From Alteribacillus sp041949975 (lineage in GTDB: Bacteria; Bacillota; Bacilli; Bacillales; Marinococcaceae): 35,592 nt of DNA. The position numbers and the translations under genes are program-made. The stretch is taken from NCBI RefSeq assembly GCF_041949975.1, contig NZ_JBHFQG010000037.1:1-35592 (forward strand). The letters are read 5' to 3'. Under the pieces are notes generated by a model, which was not told the origin of the DNA, ran no database searches, and saw only the letters and a program-made list of their open reading frames with translations. Below, in pieces: positions 1 to 7,486 of this stretch (within the stretch, counting starts at the first letter, position 1; each line of letters begins with the position of its first letter).

Positions 1-87
1 GTTCCCATGCCGAACACGGAAGTTAAGCTCTTCAGCGCCGATGATAATGAAGGGGCAGCCCTTTGTGAAAGTAGGACGTTGCCAGGC
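1..87 (+). rRNA. rrf: 5S ribosomal RNA, 3' portion
   Basis: The window opens inside a 5S rRNA. The highly conserved stretch with CGAACACGGAAGTTAAGC, then the helix IV-V region and the GTAGGACG...GCCAGGC 3' arm, are all visible. About 30 nt of the 5' end lie outside the window. A strong intrinsic terminator follows at once, so this is the last gene of an rRNA operon. An rRNA operon upstream of ctsR is the arrangement also known in B. subtilis. The exact 3' end (about 87) is an estimate. Confidence 0.95.
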
Positions 88-96
88 AATGAAAGA

Positions 97-129
97 AAGC
101 TGTCAGATTAATTTCTGGCAGCTTTTTTA
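97..129 (+). terminator. Intrinsic terminator of the rRNA operon
   Basis: An 11-bp stem (AAGCTGTCAGA paired with TCTGGCAGCTT, one G-U pair) with a 6-nt loop is followed directly by a run of T. It sits about 10 nt after the 5S gene. The rest of the gap to 334 is AT-rich. It holds no ORF that I can support and no convincing -35/-10 pair. Confidence 0.92.
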
Positions 130-246
130 TCTTTACTTCTCCAACATTTTAAACGCCCTCCTCTGTCTGCACATGCTCCCCAAAATTTGCATCTAAAAAT
201 GTATAATAATATAGTTAGCATACCATTTATATTTTCAAATTACATG

Positions 247-283
247 TTTAACCCTTTGAATGATTAAAAAGGTTAAAGGGTAT
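247..283. repeat. Overlapping inverted repeats upstream of the mgtC-like gene
   Basis: TTTAACC (247-253) is the inverse complement of GGTTAAA (271-277). The overlapping CCCTTT (252-257) can pair with AAAGGG (275-280). A weak sigma-A-like promoter (TTGAAT at 256, TATACG at 281, 19-nt spacer) would lie across the repeats, so an operator is possible. The match could also be chance in AT-rich DNA. Confidence 0.3.
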
Positions 284-334
284 ACGAGATAAAAAATAAT
301 AATATACATAACAAAAAATAGGGAGGGGATATCG

Positions 335-1048
335 ATGGATATGTGGCTGGACCAGGAATCTTATACTATTATAATTAGAATTTTAGCAGCAGGTTTTCTT
401 GCTGGCTTAATCGGTATAGAAAGAGAATATAAACGTCATCCCGCTGGTTTCCGCACTCATTTACTAGTCGGCACCGGCGCTTGTTTAGTTATGGTGATGG
501 CTTTGTTTGGATTTCAAAGTTATATGGAAGCCAATGAAGATATTGTACGTTATGATCCTTCTCGACTTGCTTCCTATGTCGTTAGCGGAGTTGGTTTTTT
601 AGGAGCAGGAACTATTATCGTTCAAGGTGTTTCGGTTAAAGGCTTAACGACTGCAGCCTCTATTTGGGTAGTAGCCGCGATAGGACTTGCCGCTGGGGCT
701 GGGATGTATTTTGCCGCAATTTTTACCACAGTTGTTGTCTTATTGAGTTTATTTTTTCTTAATAATGTGGACCGTTTTTTTCGGACATCCGTTCGGCCTG
801 AAAAAATGGAGATAACTGTCTACAAAAATTCCATGGTTTTATCAAAAATTATTTCCACTCTGGAAGAAAATCAAGTGGTGATTAAAAAAGTTAAAGGGAG
901 TACAGATGAAGGGGAAAATAAAGATCACAAATTTATTTATGACATTCATGTCCAAGCTCCAAAAGGTTTAGAGCGATCTCAGCTTTATGAAAAACTTCTT
1001 TTGATTAAAGGCATTCTTGAAATTGAAATGGAAATGTCAGAAGAATGA
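335..1048 (+). CDS. MgtC/SapB-family membrane protein
   Basis: This 237-aa protein has an N-terminal membrane domain of about four to five hydrophobic helices (residues ~10-145). It carries the family signatures GLIGIERE (residues ~25-32), an HPAGFRTH segment, and GVGFLGAGTI followed by KGLTTAASIW. A soluble C-terminal domain (~155-237) resembles the ACT-like tail of MgtC proteins. The family is linked to magnesium limitation, acid tolerance and, in pathogens, intramacrophage survival. No enzymatic activity is established and the substrate is unknown. The ATG at 335 is preceded by a good Shine-Dalgarno (GGGAGGGG, 321-328). The gene stands alone between the 5S terminator and the ctsR promoter, and its own promoter is unclear. 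The family call is firm; the physiological role is inference. Confidence 0.9.
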   Translation: MDMWLDQESYTIIIRILAAGFLAGLIGIEREYKRHPAGFRTHLLVGTGACLVMVMALFGFQSYMEANEDIVRYDPSRLASYVVSGVGFLGAGTIIVQGVSVKGLTTAASIWVVAAIGLAAGAGMYFAAIFTTVVVLLSLFFLNNVDRFFRTSVRPEKMEITVYKNSMVLSKIISTLEENQVVIKKVKGSTDEGENKDHKFIYDIHVQAPKGLERSQLYEKLLLIKGILEIEMEMSEE

Positions 1049-1086
1049 TTAAAAAGAATTTGGCTATAATGGATAGTACCGGCTGC

Positions 1087-1115
1087 TTGAAATTTGCAGG
1101 CGGTTATATTATATT
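1087..1115 (+). promoter_or_regulatory. Sigma-A promoter of the ctsR operon
   Basis: TTGAAA (1087-1092), a 17-nt spacer and TATATT (1110-1115) form a good vegetative promoter. The -35 box lies in the loop of an imperfect inverted repeat (1078-1086 with 1096-1104, 8 of 9 paired), which may act as a weak terminator for the upstream gene. The predicted start near 1122 falls inside the CtsR operator. Confidence 0.8.
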
Positions 1116-1118
1116 TAT

Positions 1119-1141
1119 AGTCAAAGATAGTCAAGGTCAAG
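1119..1141 (+). promoter_or_regulatory. CtsR operator (heptad direct repeat)
   Basis: AGTCAAA-GAT-AGTCAAG (1119-1135) fits the published CtsR box RGTCAAANANRGTCAAA with one mismatch. A third, overlapping heptad GGTCAAG (1135-1141) follows directly, and GGTC-AA-GACC (1135-1144) is a small palindrome. The position over the predicted transcription start explains autorepression of the operon by CtsR at normal temperature. Confidence 0.88.
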
Positions 1142-1183
1142 ACCTTTAAAAATATGGCTGCCAGCAGGAAGGAGGTTGTCCCT

Positions 1184-1648
1184 GTGCGTAATATTTCTGA
1201 TGTAATCGAAAAATATTTAAAAGAAATTCTTACGCAAAGTGAGAAGGAATTAATTGAGATTAAACGAAGTGAATTGGCTAAACGGTTCGAGTGCGTTCCT
1301 TCCCAAATCAATTACGTTATTAGTACACGTTTTACGACAGAAAAAGGATACATTGTAGAAAGCAAAAGGGGCGGCGGCGGGTATATACGAATTTCAAGAG
1401 TGAAAGTCGGAGATCATGCTGAACTTGTCGATCAATTATTGAAGTTAATAAAAGAAGGAATTGATCAGGTCACAGCAGAAAGTATTATTATGCGACTCTT
1501 TGAAGAAAAAGCAATTTCAAAAAGAGAAGCCAATATTATGCTTGCAGCCGTAAACCGAACAATATTGTCACTGCGGCATGCAGAAGACCGGGACTTTATC
1601 CGAGCAAAAATGTTGAAAGCTATGCTTCACAGCTTACGTTATAAATGA
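1184..1648 (+). CDS. ctsR: CtsR, transcriptional repressor of class III heat-shock genes
   Basis: CtsR represses clp genes and is inactivated by heat and by the McsB/ClpC system. The 154-aa product has an N-terminal winged helix-turn-helix and the glycine-rich wing RGGGGYIRI (residues 62-70). In B. subtilis that loop is the thermosensor. A C-terminal helical dimerisation domain follows. GTG at 1184 is chosen as start because AAGGAGG (1169-1175) lies 8 nt upstream and the length equals that of B. subtilis CtsR. An in-frame ATG at 1154 has no ribosome-binding site. It is the first gene of ctsR-mcsA-mcsB-clpC, and its own operator is at 1119-1141. Confidence 0.95.
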   Translation: MRNISDVIEKYLKEILTQSEKELIEIKRSELAKRFECVPSQINYVISTRFTTEKGYIVESKRGGGGYIRISRVKVGDHAELVDQLLKLIKEGIDQVTAESIIMRLFEEKAISKREANIMLAAVNRTILSLRHAEDRDFIRAKMLKAMLHSLRYK

Positions 1649-1679
1649 GTATATTGGCTGCGAAGGGAGGAGATCTAAA

Positions 1680-2225
1680 ATGCTCTGTGAAGAATGTCAG
1701 CAGCGTCAAGCCACTCTGCATTTCACTAAGATTATAAATGGAAAAAAAGAAGAAATTCATCTGTGTGATGAATGTGCCCATGATAAAGGGGAGCATATCC
1801 CTGGTTCAAACAGTTATTCTATCCATGATTTATTATCCGGATTGTTAAACTTTGAACAGCCAATGGGAAAAGGAGGGCCTCATCCTTCAAGAGCTTCAGT
1901 ACCTAAGCAGTTGGTATGTGATGCTTGCGGGCTTTCATATGAACGCTTTGCGAAGACAGGAAGGTTTGGTTGTTCTCGTTGTTATAAGGCATTTGATCCA
2001 AAGCTTGATCCAATTTTTAAACGGGTTCATAGTGGAAATGTTCGGCATGCCGGCAAGGTTCCTAAAAGAGCAGGCGGAAAAATGAAAGTGCAAAATCAGA
2101 TAGAGAAACTTAGAAAGCAGCTGCAGCATCACATTGAACAAGAAGAATTTGAAGAAGCGGCAAAACTTCGAGACCAAATTAAAGAATTAAATGAAAACAT
2201 ACATGACGGAAAGGGGGATACTTGA
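1680..2225 (+). CDS. mcsA: McsA, zinc-binding activator of the arginine kinase McsB
   Basis: The 181-aa protein carries four CXXC motifs: CEEC and CDEC near the N-terminus, then CDAC and CSRC around residues 80-100. These are expected to bind two zinc ions. A UVR-type helical motif at the C-terminus (residues ~138-172) is like those in UvrB and ClpC. In B. subtilis McsA stimulates McsB and modulates CtsR and metal or redox stress signalling. It begins 31 nt after ctsR behind a GGGAGGAG ribosome-binding site. Its TGA stop overlaps the mcsB start, which implies translational coupling. All cysteine pairs are present. Confidence 0.94.
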   Translation: MLCEECQQRQATLHFTKIINGKKEEIHLCDECAHDKGEHIPGSNSYSIHDLLSGLLNFEQPMGKGGPHPSRASVPKQLVCDACGLSYERFAKTGRFGCSRCYKAFDPKLDPIFKRVHSGNVRHAGKVPKRAGGKMKVQNQIEKLRKQLQHHIEQEEFEEAAKLRDQIKELNENIHDGKGDT

Positions 2226-3298
2226 TGTCACTTCAACGTTTTATTTCAGAGGCAATTAGTCCTTGGATGAAAAACGGCCCCGGTCCAGATGGTGATATTG
2301 TTTTAAGTACAAGAATCCGTTTGGCAAGAAACTTAGAAAATTATCCCTTTCCTATTATGGCGTCAGATGAGTCTGCAAATACAATGCTTCACTATACTTC
2401 AAAAGAATTAGTAAAAGATCCGTATCAGTCAGTAGGGGATTTAGAAATATTAAAAATGGATGATCTCTCATCTAATGAAAAAAGAGTACTGGTAGAAAAA
2501 CATTTGATTAGTCCTCATTTGGCAGATAAATCACGTTATGGTGCGGTAATGCTTAGTGACGATGAATCTATAAGCATTATGTTAAATGAAGAAGACCATA
2601 TTAGACTGCAATGCTTGTTTCGAGGGTTTCAGTTAAATGAAGGACTGGTATTATCCAATGGTTTAGACGACTGGATAGAAGAAAAAGTGACGTTTGCTTT
2701 TGATGAAAAACGAGGTTATTTAACAAGTTGTCCAACAAACGTTGGGACAGGAATGAGGGCTTCCGTTATGATGCACCTTCCTGCCCTTGTGATGACACAG
2801 CAATTAAATCGTATTTTGCCGGCTATTAATCAGCTAGGACTTGTGGTAAGAGGTATTTATGGAGAAGGAAGCGAAGCTTTAGGGAACCTCTTTCAAATAT
2901 CAAATCAAATGACACTTGGTAAATCAGAAGAAGATATTGTGGAGGACCTTCGAGGCGTTGTTATGCAGTTAATTCAGCAAGAGCGTTATGCACGAGAGGA
3001 GCTTATTCGCACATCAAAAATCCAAATAGAGGATAAAGTATTCCGATCTTTTGGATTGCTTACAAACAGTAGAGTAATGGAGTCAAAAGAAGCAGCAAAG
3101 AGATTATCTGATGTTAGACTGGGTATTGACCTTGATTTAATAAAAGGAATTTCGGGTAATATTTTAAATGAGCTTATGATTCTTACCCAGCCAGGTTTTC
3201 TGCAGCAATATGCAGGTAAAAATCTTACTCCGGATGAGCGTGATGTGAGACGGGCGGCATTGATCCGTGAGAGAATGAAGTTAGAAAGAGAAGAGTAA
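2225..3298 (+). CDS. mcsB: McsB, protein-arginine kinase
   Basis: McsB phosphorylates arginines on misfolded proteins and on CtsR, marking them for ClpCP. The 357-aa protein has the ATP:guanido phosphotransferase fold, with STRIRLARN (residues 28-36) binding ATP and the CPTNVGTG active-site loop starting at Cys169. The RDVRRA motif near the C-terminus matches the RDXXRA phosphoarginine-binding allosteric site described for B. subtilis McsB. ATG at 2225 is preferred over the adjoining TTG at 2222. It lies 7 nt from AAGGGGG (2211-2217) and gives the family N-terminus MSLQ. The start shares one base with the mcsA stop codon. Confidence 0.95.
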   Translation: MSLQRFISEAISPWMKNGPGPDGDIVLSTRIRLARNLENYPFPIMASDESANTMLHYTSKELVKDPYQSVGDLEILKMDDLSSNEKRVLVEKHLISPHLADKSRYGAVMLSDDESISIMLNEEDHIRLQCLFRGFQLNEGLVLSNGLDDWIEEKVTFAFDEKRGYLTSCPTNVGTGMRASVMMHLPALVMTQQLNRILPAINQLGLVVRGIYGEGSEALGNLFQISNQMTLGKSEEDIVEDLRGVVMQLIQQERYAREELIRTSKIQIEDKVFRSFGLLTNSRVMESKEAAKRLSDVRLGIDLDLIKGISGNILNELMILTQPGFLQQYAGKNLTPDERDVRRAALIRERMKLEREE

Positions 3299-3322
3299 GG
3301 AATAATTTGGAGGTGCGCATAT

Positions 3323-5773
3323 ATGATGTTTGGTCGATTTACAGAACGGGCTCAAAAAGTATTAGCTTTAGCCCAAGAGGAAGCTATTCGCCTTGGGCAT
3401 AATAATATAGGGACAGAACATATTTTACTCGGATTAATTAGAGAAGGAGAAGGAATTGCTGCAAAAGCACTGCAAGCACTCAACCTTGGCTCTGAACAAA
3501 TTCAAAAAGAAGTAGAGTCTTTGATTGGAACTGGCCAAGAAGGTTCAAAGACGATACATTACACTCCACGAGCTAAAAAAGTTATTGAATTGTCCATGGA
3601 TGAAGCTAGAAAGCTTGGGCATTCTTATGTAGGGACAGAACATATTCTGTTAGGGTTGATACGAGAAGGAGAAGGAGTTGCAGCAAGAGTATTAAATAAC
3701 CTTGGCGTCAGCTTAAACAAAGCGAGACAGCAGGTGTTACAGTTACTTGGTAGCAATGAGGCTTCAAATTCTAATCACCAGCAGGCATCTGGAGCTGGTT
3801 CTTCCAACGCTAACACACCGACTCTTGATAGTTTAGCCAGAGATTTAACAGCAGTAGCTAAGGAAGAAGGTCTTGATCCTGTAATCGGGCGGAGCAAAGA
3901 AATTGAACGAGTAATTCAAGTGTTAAGCCGCCGTACAAAAAACAACCCGGTATTAATAGGGGAGCCTGGTGTCGGTAAAACTGCAGTTGCTGAAGGTCTT
4001 GCTCAATCCATTATTTCAAATGAAGTCCCGGAAATTCTTAGAAATAAACGCGTGATGACTTTAGATATGGGTACAGTCGTCGCGGGAACAAAATACCGAG
4101 GCGAATTTGAAGATCGTTTGAAAAAAGTAATGGAAGAAATTCGTCAAGCAGGTAACGTTATTCTCTTTATTGATGAACTTCATACTCTCATTGGTGCTGG
4201 CGGAGCAGAAGGTGCTATTGATGCCTCTAACATTCTAAAACCTTCTCTTGCCCGCGGGGAATTGCAGTGCATTGGAGCTACCACACTCGATGAATATCGT
4301 AAATATATAGAAAAAGATGCAGCCTTAGAACGTCGTTTTCAACCTATCCAAGTGGATGAACCAACTACTGAAGAATCTATTCAGATTCTCACAGGTCTTC
4401 GCGATCGATATGAAGCACATCACCGGGTTACCATTACTGATGAAGCTATCGCTGAAGCTGTGAAGCTATCAGACCGTTATATTTCCGATCGTTTTCTACC
4501 TGATAAAGCGATTGATTTAATTGATGAAGCTGGATCAAAAGTGCGCTTGCGCTCTTATACCGCACCGCCTAATTTAAAAGAGCTGGAACAAAAATTAGAA
4601 GAAACCCGTAAAGAAAAAGATGCTTCTGTTCAAAGCCAGGAATTTGAGAAAGCAGCATCCTTACGAGATAGTGAACAGCGGCTTCGAGAAGAATTGGAGA
4701 AAATGAAAAACGAATGGAAAGAAAAGCAAGGTCAGGAGAATACAGAGGTTACACCTGAAGATATTGCACAGGTTGTAGCTAGCTGGACGGGAATTCCTGT
4801 TTCCAAGCTTGCTGAAGAAGAAACTGATCGTCTTCTTAAAATGGAAGACATTTTACACAGCCGTGTGATTGGGCAGGAAGAAGCAGTTAATGCTATTTCT
4901 AAAGCAGTTCGCCGTGCCAGAGCCGGCTTAAAAGACCCAAAACGTCCAATTGGTTCTTTTATTTTCCTTGGACCTACTGGTGTTGGTAAAACAGAATTAG
5001 CTCGAGCAGTTGCAGAGACATTATTTGGTGATGAAGATTCTGTTATTCGTATAGATATGTCTGAGTATATGGAAAAACACGCGACAAGCAGGCTTGTTGG
5101 TTCCCCTCCAGGGTATGTAGGATATGAAGAAGGAGGTCAGTTGACAGAAAAAGTCAGGCGTCATCCGTACTCCGTTATACTTCTTGATGAAGTAGAAAAA
5201 GCTCACCCAGAAGTATTTAATATCCTACTTCAAGTGCTTGAGGACGGATTTCTGACAGACTCTAAAGGGCGCCGTGTTGATTTCCGAAATACAGCTATAA
5301 TTATGACTTCCAATGTTGGGGCAAATTTGTTGAGACGTAATAAAAATGTAGGGTTTACTACTCAAACAGAAGGAGAAAAGTTCCAGGATATGCGGGATAA
5401 AGTAATGGGAGAGTTAAAAAATACGTTCCGTCCTGAATTTTTAAACCGTCTCGATGAAATTATTGTGTTCCATAGTCTTGAAAAAGAGCACATTAAGAAA
5501 ATTGTTGTTCTTATGGCTGAGCAGTTACAAGAAAGGCTGTCTGAACAAGGTATTAAATTTGAATTAACCGAAGAAGCGAAGGATAAAATTTCAGATGAAG
5601 GGTTTGACCCCGAATATGGAGCTCGACCATTACGTCGTGCCCTTCAAAAACAAGTAGAAGACCGATTATCGGAAGAGCTGCTGCGCGGGAATATCCAAAA
5701 AGGCGATACCGCTGTTATCGATGTGAAAAATGGCGAGTATGTCGTTGAAACGAAAGCGGGAGCTAGAACGTAA
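3323..5773 (+). CDS. clpC: ClpC, AAA+ unfoldase of the ClpCP protease
   Basis: This 816-aa class I Clp ATPase feeds substrates to ClpP, including phosphoarginine-tagged proteins. It has an N-terminal double Clp-N domain (~3-140) and a first AAA+ module with Walker A GEPGVGKT (213-220) and Walker B ending IDE (283-285). A middle UVR/coiled-coil region lies at ~420-470. The second AAA+ module has Walker A GPTGVGKT (550-557), and a ClpP-contacting C-terminal domain follows. Length and sequence are very close to B. subtilis ClpC (810 aa). GGAGGTG lies just upstream of the ATG. It is the last gene of the CtsR-controlled operon, closed by the terminator at 5793. Confidence 0.98.
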   Translation: MMFGRFTERAQKVLALAQEEAIRLGHNNIGTEHILLGLIREGEGIAAKALQALNLGSEQIQKEVESLIGTGQEGSKTIHYTPRAKKVIELSMDEARKLGHSYVGTEHILLGLIREGEGVAARVLNNLGVSLNKARQQVLQLLGSNEASNSNHQQASGAGSSNANTPTLDSLARDLTAVAKEEGLDPVIGRSKEIERVIQVLSRRTKNNPVLIGEPGVGKTAVAEGLAQSIISNEVPEILRNKRVMTLDMGTVVAGTKYRGEFEDRLKKVMEEIRQAGNVILFIDELHTLIGAGGAEGAIDASNILKPSLARGELQCIGATTLDEYRKYIEKDAALERRFQPIQVDEPTTEESIQILTGLRDRYEAHHRVTITDEAIAEAVKLSDRYISDRFLPDKAIDLIDEAGSKVRLRSYTAPPNLKELEQKLEETRKEKDASVQSQEFEKAASLRDSEQRLREELEKMKNEWKEKQGQENTEVTPEDIAQVVASWTGIPVSKLAEEETDRLLKMEDILHSRVIGQEEAVNAISKAVRRARAGLKDPKRPIGSFIFLGPTGVGKTELARAVAETLFGDEDSVIRIDMSEYMEKHATSRLVGSPPGYVGYEEGGQLTEKVRRHPYSVILLDEVEKAHPEVFNILLQVLEDGFLTDSKGRRVDFRNTAIIMTSNVGANLLRRNKNVGFTTQTEGEKFQDMRDKVMGELKNTFRPEFLNRLDEIIVFHSLEKEHIKKIVVLMAEQLQERLSEQGIKFELTEEAKDKISDEGFDPEYGARPLRRALQKQVEDRLSEELLRGNIQKGDTAVIDVKNGEYVVETKAGART

Positions 5774-5792
5774 AAAAGTATGAGGGAAGTCT

Positions 5793-5827
5793 AGACTGTC
5801 CGATGCATTTACCGGGCAGTCTTTTTC
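5793..5827 (+). terminator. Intrinsic terminator after clpC
   Basis: AGACTGTCCG (5793-5802) pairs with CGGGCAGTCT (5813-5822), one G-U pair, followed by TTTTT. It ends the ctsR operon 20 nt after the clpC stop codon. Confidence 0.9.
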
Positions 5828-5883
5828 TAACACTGTTAAGAAAGTAAAAGTAAAACTACGGTTTTCAACGTACAGGACCTAAT

Positions 5884-5949
5884 GCCGCCATTGCCACAGG
5901 GCATCTCGGGCAATACCTTTCAGGCATGTCAATCGGCGGGTTTTTCTTT
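5884..5949 (+). terminator. Composite terminator-like or attenuator-like structure ahead of radA
   Basis: GCCGCCATTG (5884-5893) can pair with CAAT-C-GGCGG (5930-5939, one bulged C), followed directly by TTTTTCTTT, so the outer stem looks like an intrinsic terminator. The intervening 36 nt contain GGCAAT (5909-5914), which can instead pair with ATTGCC (5890-5895) and would break the outer stem. It lies 57 nt beyond the clpC terminator with no gene between. It may be a second terminator or an attenuator for radA. Function is not established. Confidence 0.5.
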
Positions 5950-5986
5950 AGCAGATTTCCTTTAAAATAGGGATAAAACATATGAG

Positions 5987-6020
5987 TTGACCGGTAATTG
6001 GAATTTTATTTTGATAAAAT
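5987..6020 (+). promoter_or_regulatory. Possible promoter and palindrome upstream of radA
   Basis: TTGACC (5987-5992), a 17-nt spacer and TTTGAT (6010-6015) make a mediocre sigma-A match. The -10 region lies in a perfect 7-bp inverted repeat, ATTTTAT (6003-6009) with ATAAAAT (6014-6020), which could bind a regulator. The evidence is only motif similarity. Confidence 0.35.
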
Positions 6021-6057
6021 GCAGGGTGGCATACATAAGGTAAAGTGAGGTTGAAAT

Positions 6058-7455
6058 ATGGCGAAACATAAATCAAAGTTTGTTTGTCAGGAATGCGGGT
6101 ATGAGTCAAGAAAATGGATGGGACGCTGTCCTGGCTGCAATCAGTGGAACACCATGGTTGAAGAATTAGAAAGTCACAATGCCAAAACGAGTGAAAGAAG
6201 GTCATTTAGTACTTTATCAGATGGAACGCGTCAGAAGCCACAACCCATTACAAAAGTAACGGGGGAACGCGAACCAAGAATTGATACTTCTTTAAAAGAA
6301 CTGAACCGTGTTCTAGGAGGCGGTATTGTTCCGGGTTCATTAGTGCTGGTAGGAGGGGACCCGGGGATAGGAAAATCAACGCTGCTTCTTCAAATGACAT
6401 CCATTTTAGCAACCCGGGATCATAAAGTTTTATATATATCAGGAGAGGAATCAATAAAACAGACAAAACTACGAGCAGATCGACTAGGCGCAAACTCTGA
6501 AAAGCTTTATGTTTTTGCAGAAACGGACATGGATACGATTGAAATTGCCATTGATCAAATACAGCCTACTCTTGTGGTGATTGATTCTATCCAAACGGTC
6601 CACCACGCTGAAGTTACCTCTGCCCCTGGAAGTGTTGCACAAGTTCGGGAATCTACCTCTATGTTTATGAGAATTGCAAAAACTCGAGGAATAGCAGTTT
6701 TTATTGTCGGTCATGTAACAAAACAAGGCTCCATTGCGGGTCCTAAAATGTTAGAGCATATGGTGGATTCGGTTTTATATTTTGAAGGAGAACGCCACCA
6801 TACCTACAGAATGTTGAGGGCTGTGAAAAATCGGTTTGGTTCCACTAATGAACTAGGCATTTTTGAAATGAAAGAAATGGGCTTAACAGAAGTAAAAAAT
6901 CCTTCTGAAATCTTTTTAGAAGATCGCACAGAAGGAAGTTCTGGTTCCATTGTGGTTGCTTCTCTCGAGGGAACACGACCAATTTTAGTTGAATTACAGG
7001 CATTAATTGCCCCTTCTAGTTTTGCCAATCCCAAGAGAACAGCGACGGGCGTGGATCAAAATCGAATTGCATTATTAATGGCAGTGTTAGAAAAGAGATT
7101 GGGAATGCTTCTGCAAAATCAAGATGCCTATATTAATGTCGCTGGAGGGGTAAAACTGGATGAGCCAGCTATTGATCTTGGTATTGCTATTTGTATAGCA
7201 TCGAGCTTTCGCAATCATGCTTCAAACCCAGAGGATGTAGTGATTGGAGAAATCGGGTTGACAGGGGAGATACGACGGGTCGCAAGAATTGAAGAAAGGA
7301 TTCATGAAGCAGCAAAACTAGGTTTCAAAAGAGCGATTATTCCTGCAAAAAATAAGGAAGGCTGGAAGGCCCCTGAAAATATAGAAGTATTAGGAGTAAC
7401 AACATTAGAAGAAGCGCTGGATATTACGCTGGAGGGAAAAGCACCGTCCTGGTAA
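6058..7455 (+). CDS. radA: RadA (Sms), DNA branch-migration ATPase
   Basis: RadA is a RecA-like hexameric helicase that extends D-loops in recombination and natural transformation. The 465-aa protein begins with a four-cysteine zinc finger (C10, C13, C24, C27). Walker A GGDPGIGKST follows at 99-108, then the RadA-specific KNRFG motif at 257-261. The C-terminal third is a Lon-protease-like domain without protease activity. The ATG at 6058 follows a moderate Shine-Dalgarno (GTGAGG). Only 31 nt separate it from disA, so the two are probably co-transcribed, as in B. subtilis, where RadA and DisA act on the same DNA intermediates. Confidence 0.97.
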   Translation: MAKHKSKFVCQECGYESRKWMGRCPGCNQWNTMVEELESHNAKTSERRSFSTLSDGTRQKPQPITKVTGEREPRIDTSLKELNRVLGGGIVPGSLVLVGGDPGIGKSTLLLQMTSILATRDHKVLYISGEESIKQTKLRADRLGANSEKLYVFAETDMDTIEIAIDQIQPTLVVIDSIQTVHHAEVTSAPGSVAQVRESTSMFMRIAKTRGIAVFIVGHVTKQGSIAGPKMLEHMVDSVLYFEGERHHTYRMLRAVKNRFGSTNELGIFEMKEMGLTEVKNPSEIFLEDRTEGSSGSIVVASLEGTRPILVELQALIAPSSFANPKRTATGVDQNRIALLMAVLEKRLGMLLQNQDAYINVAGGVKLDEPAIDLGIAICIASSFRNHASNPEDVVIGEIGLTGEIRRVARIEERIHEAAKLGFKRAIIPAKNKEGWKAPENIEVLGVTTLEEALDITLEGKAPSW

Positions 7456-7486
7456 TCCCGCTCGTTCATCTTAAGGAGGAAGAGAA

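Noticed and set aside
246..283. Sigma-B promoter (GTTTAA ... GGGTAT) upstream of the mgtC-like gene
   Set aside because: The two elements are 26 nt apart instead of the 12-15 nt required, so the match is not meaningful.
1154..1183. Longer ctsR starting at an upstream ATG
   Set aside because: It has no ribosome-binding site, while AAGGAGG before the GTG at 1184 and the length of known CtsR support the shorter form.
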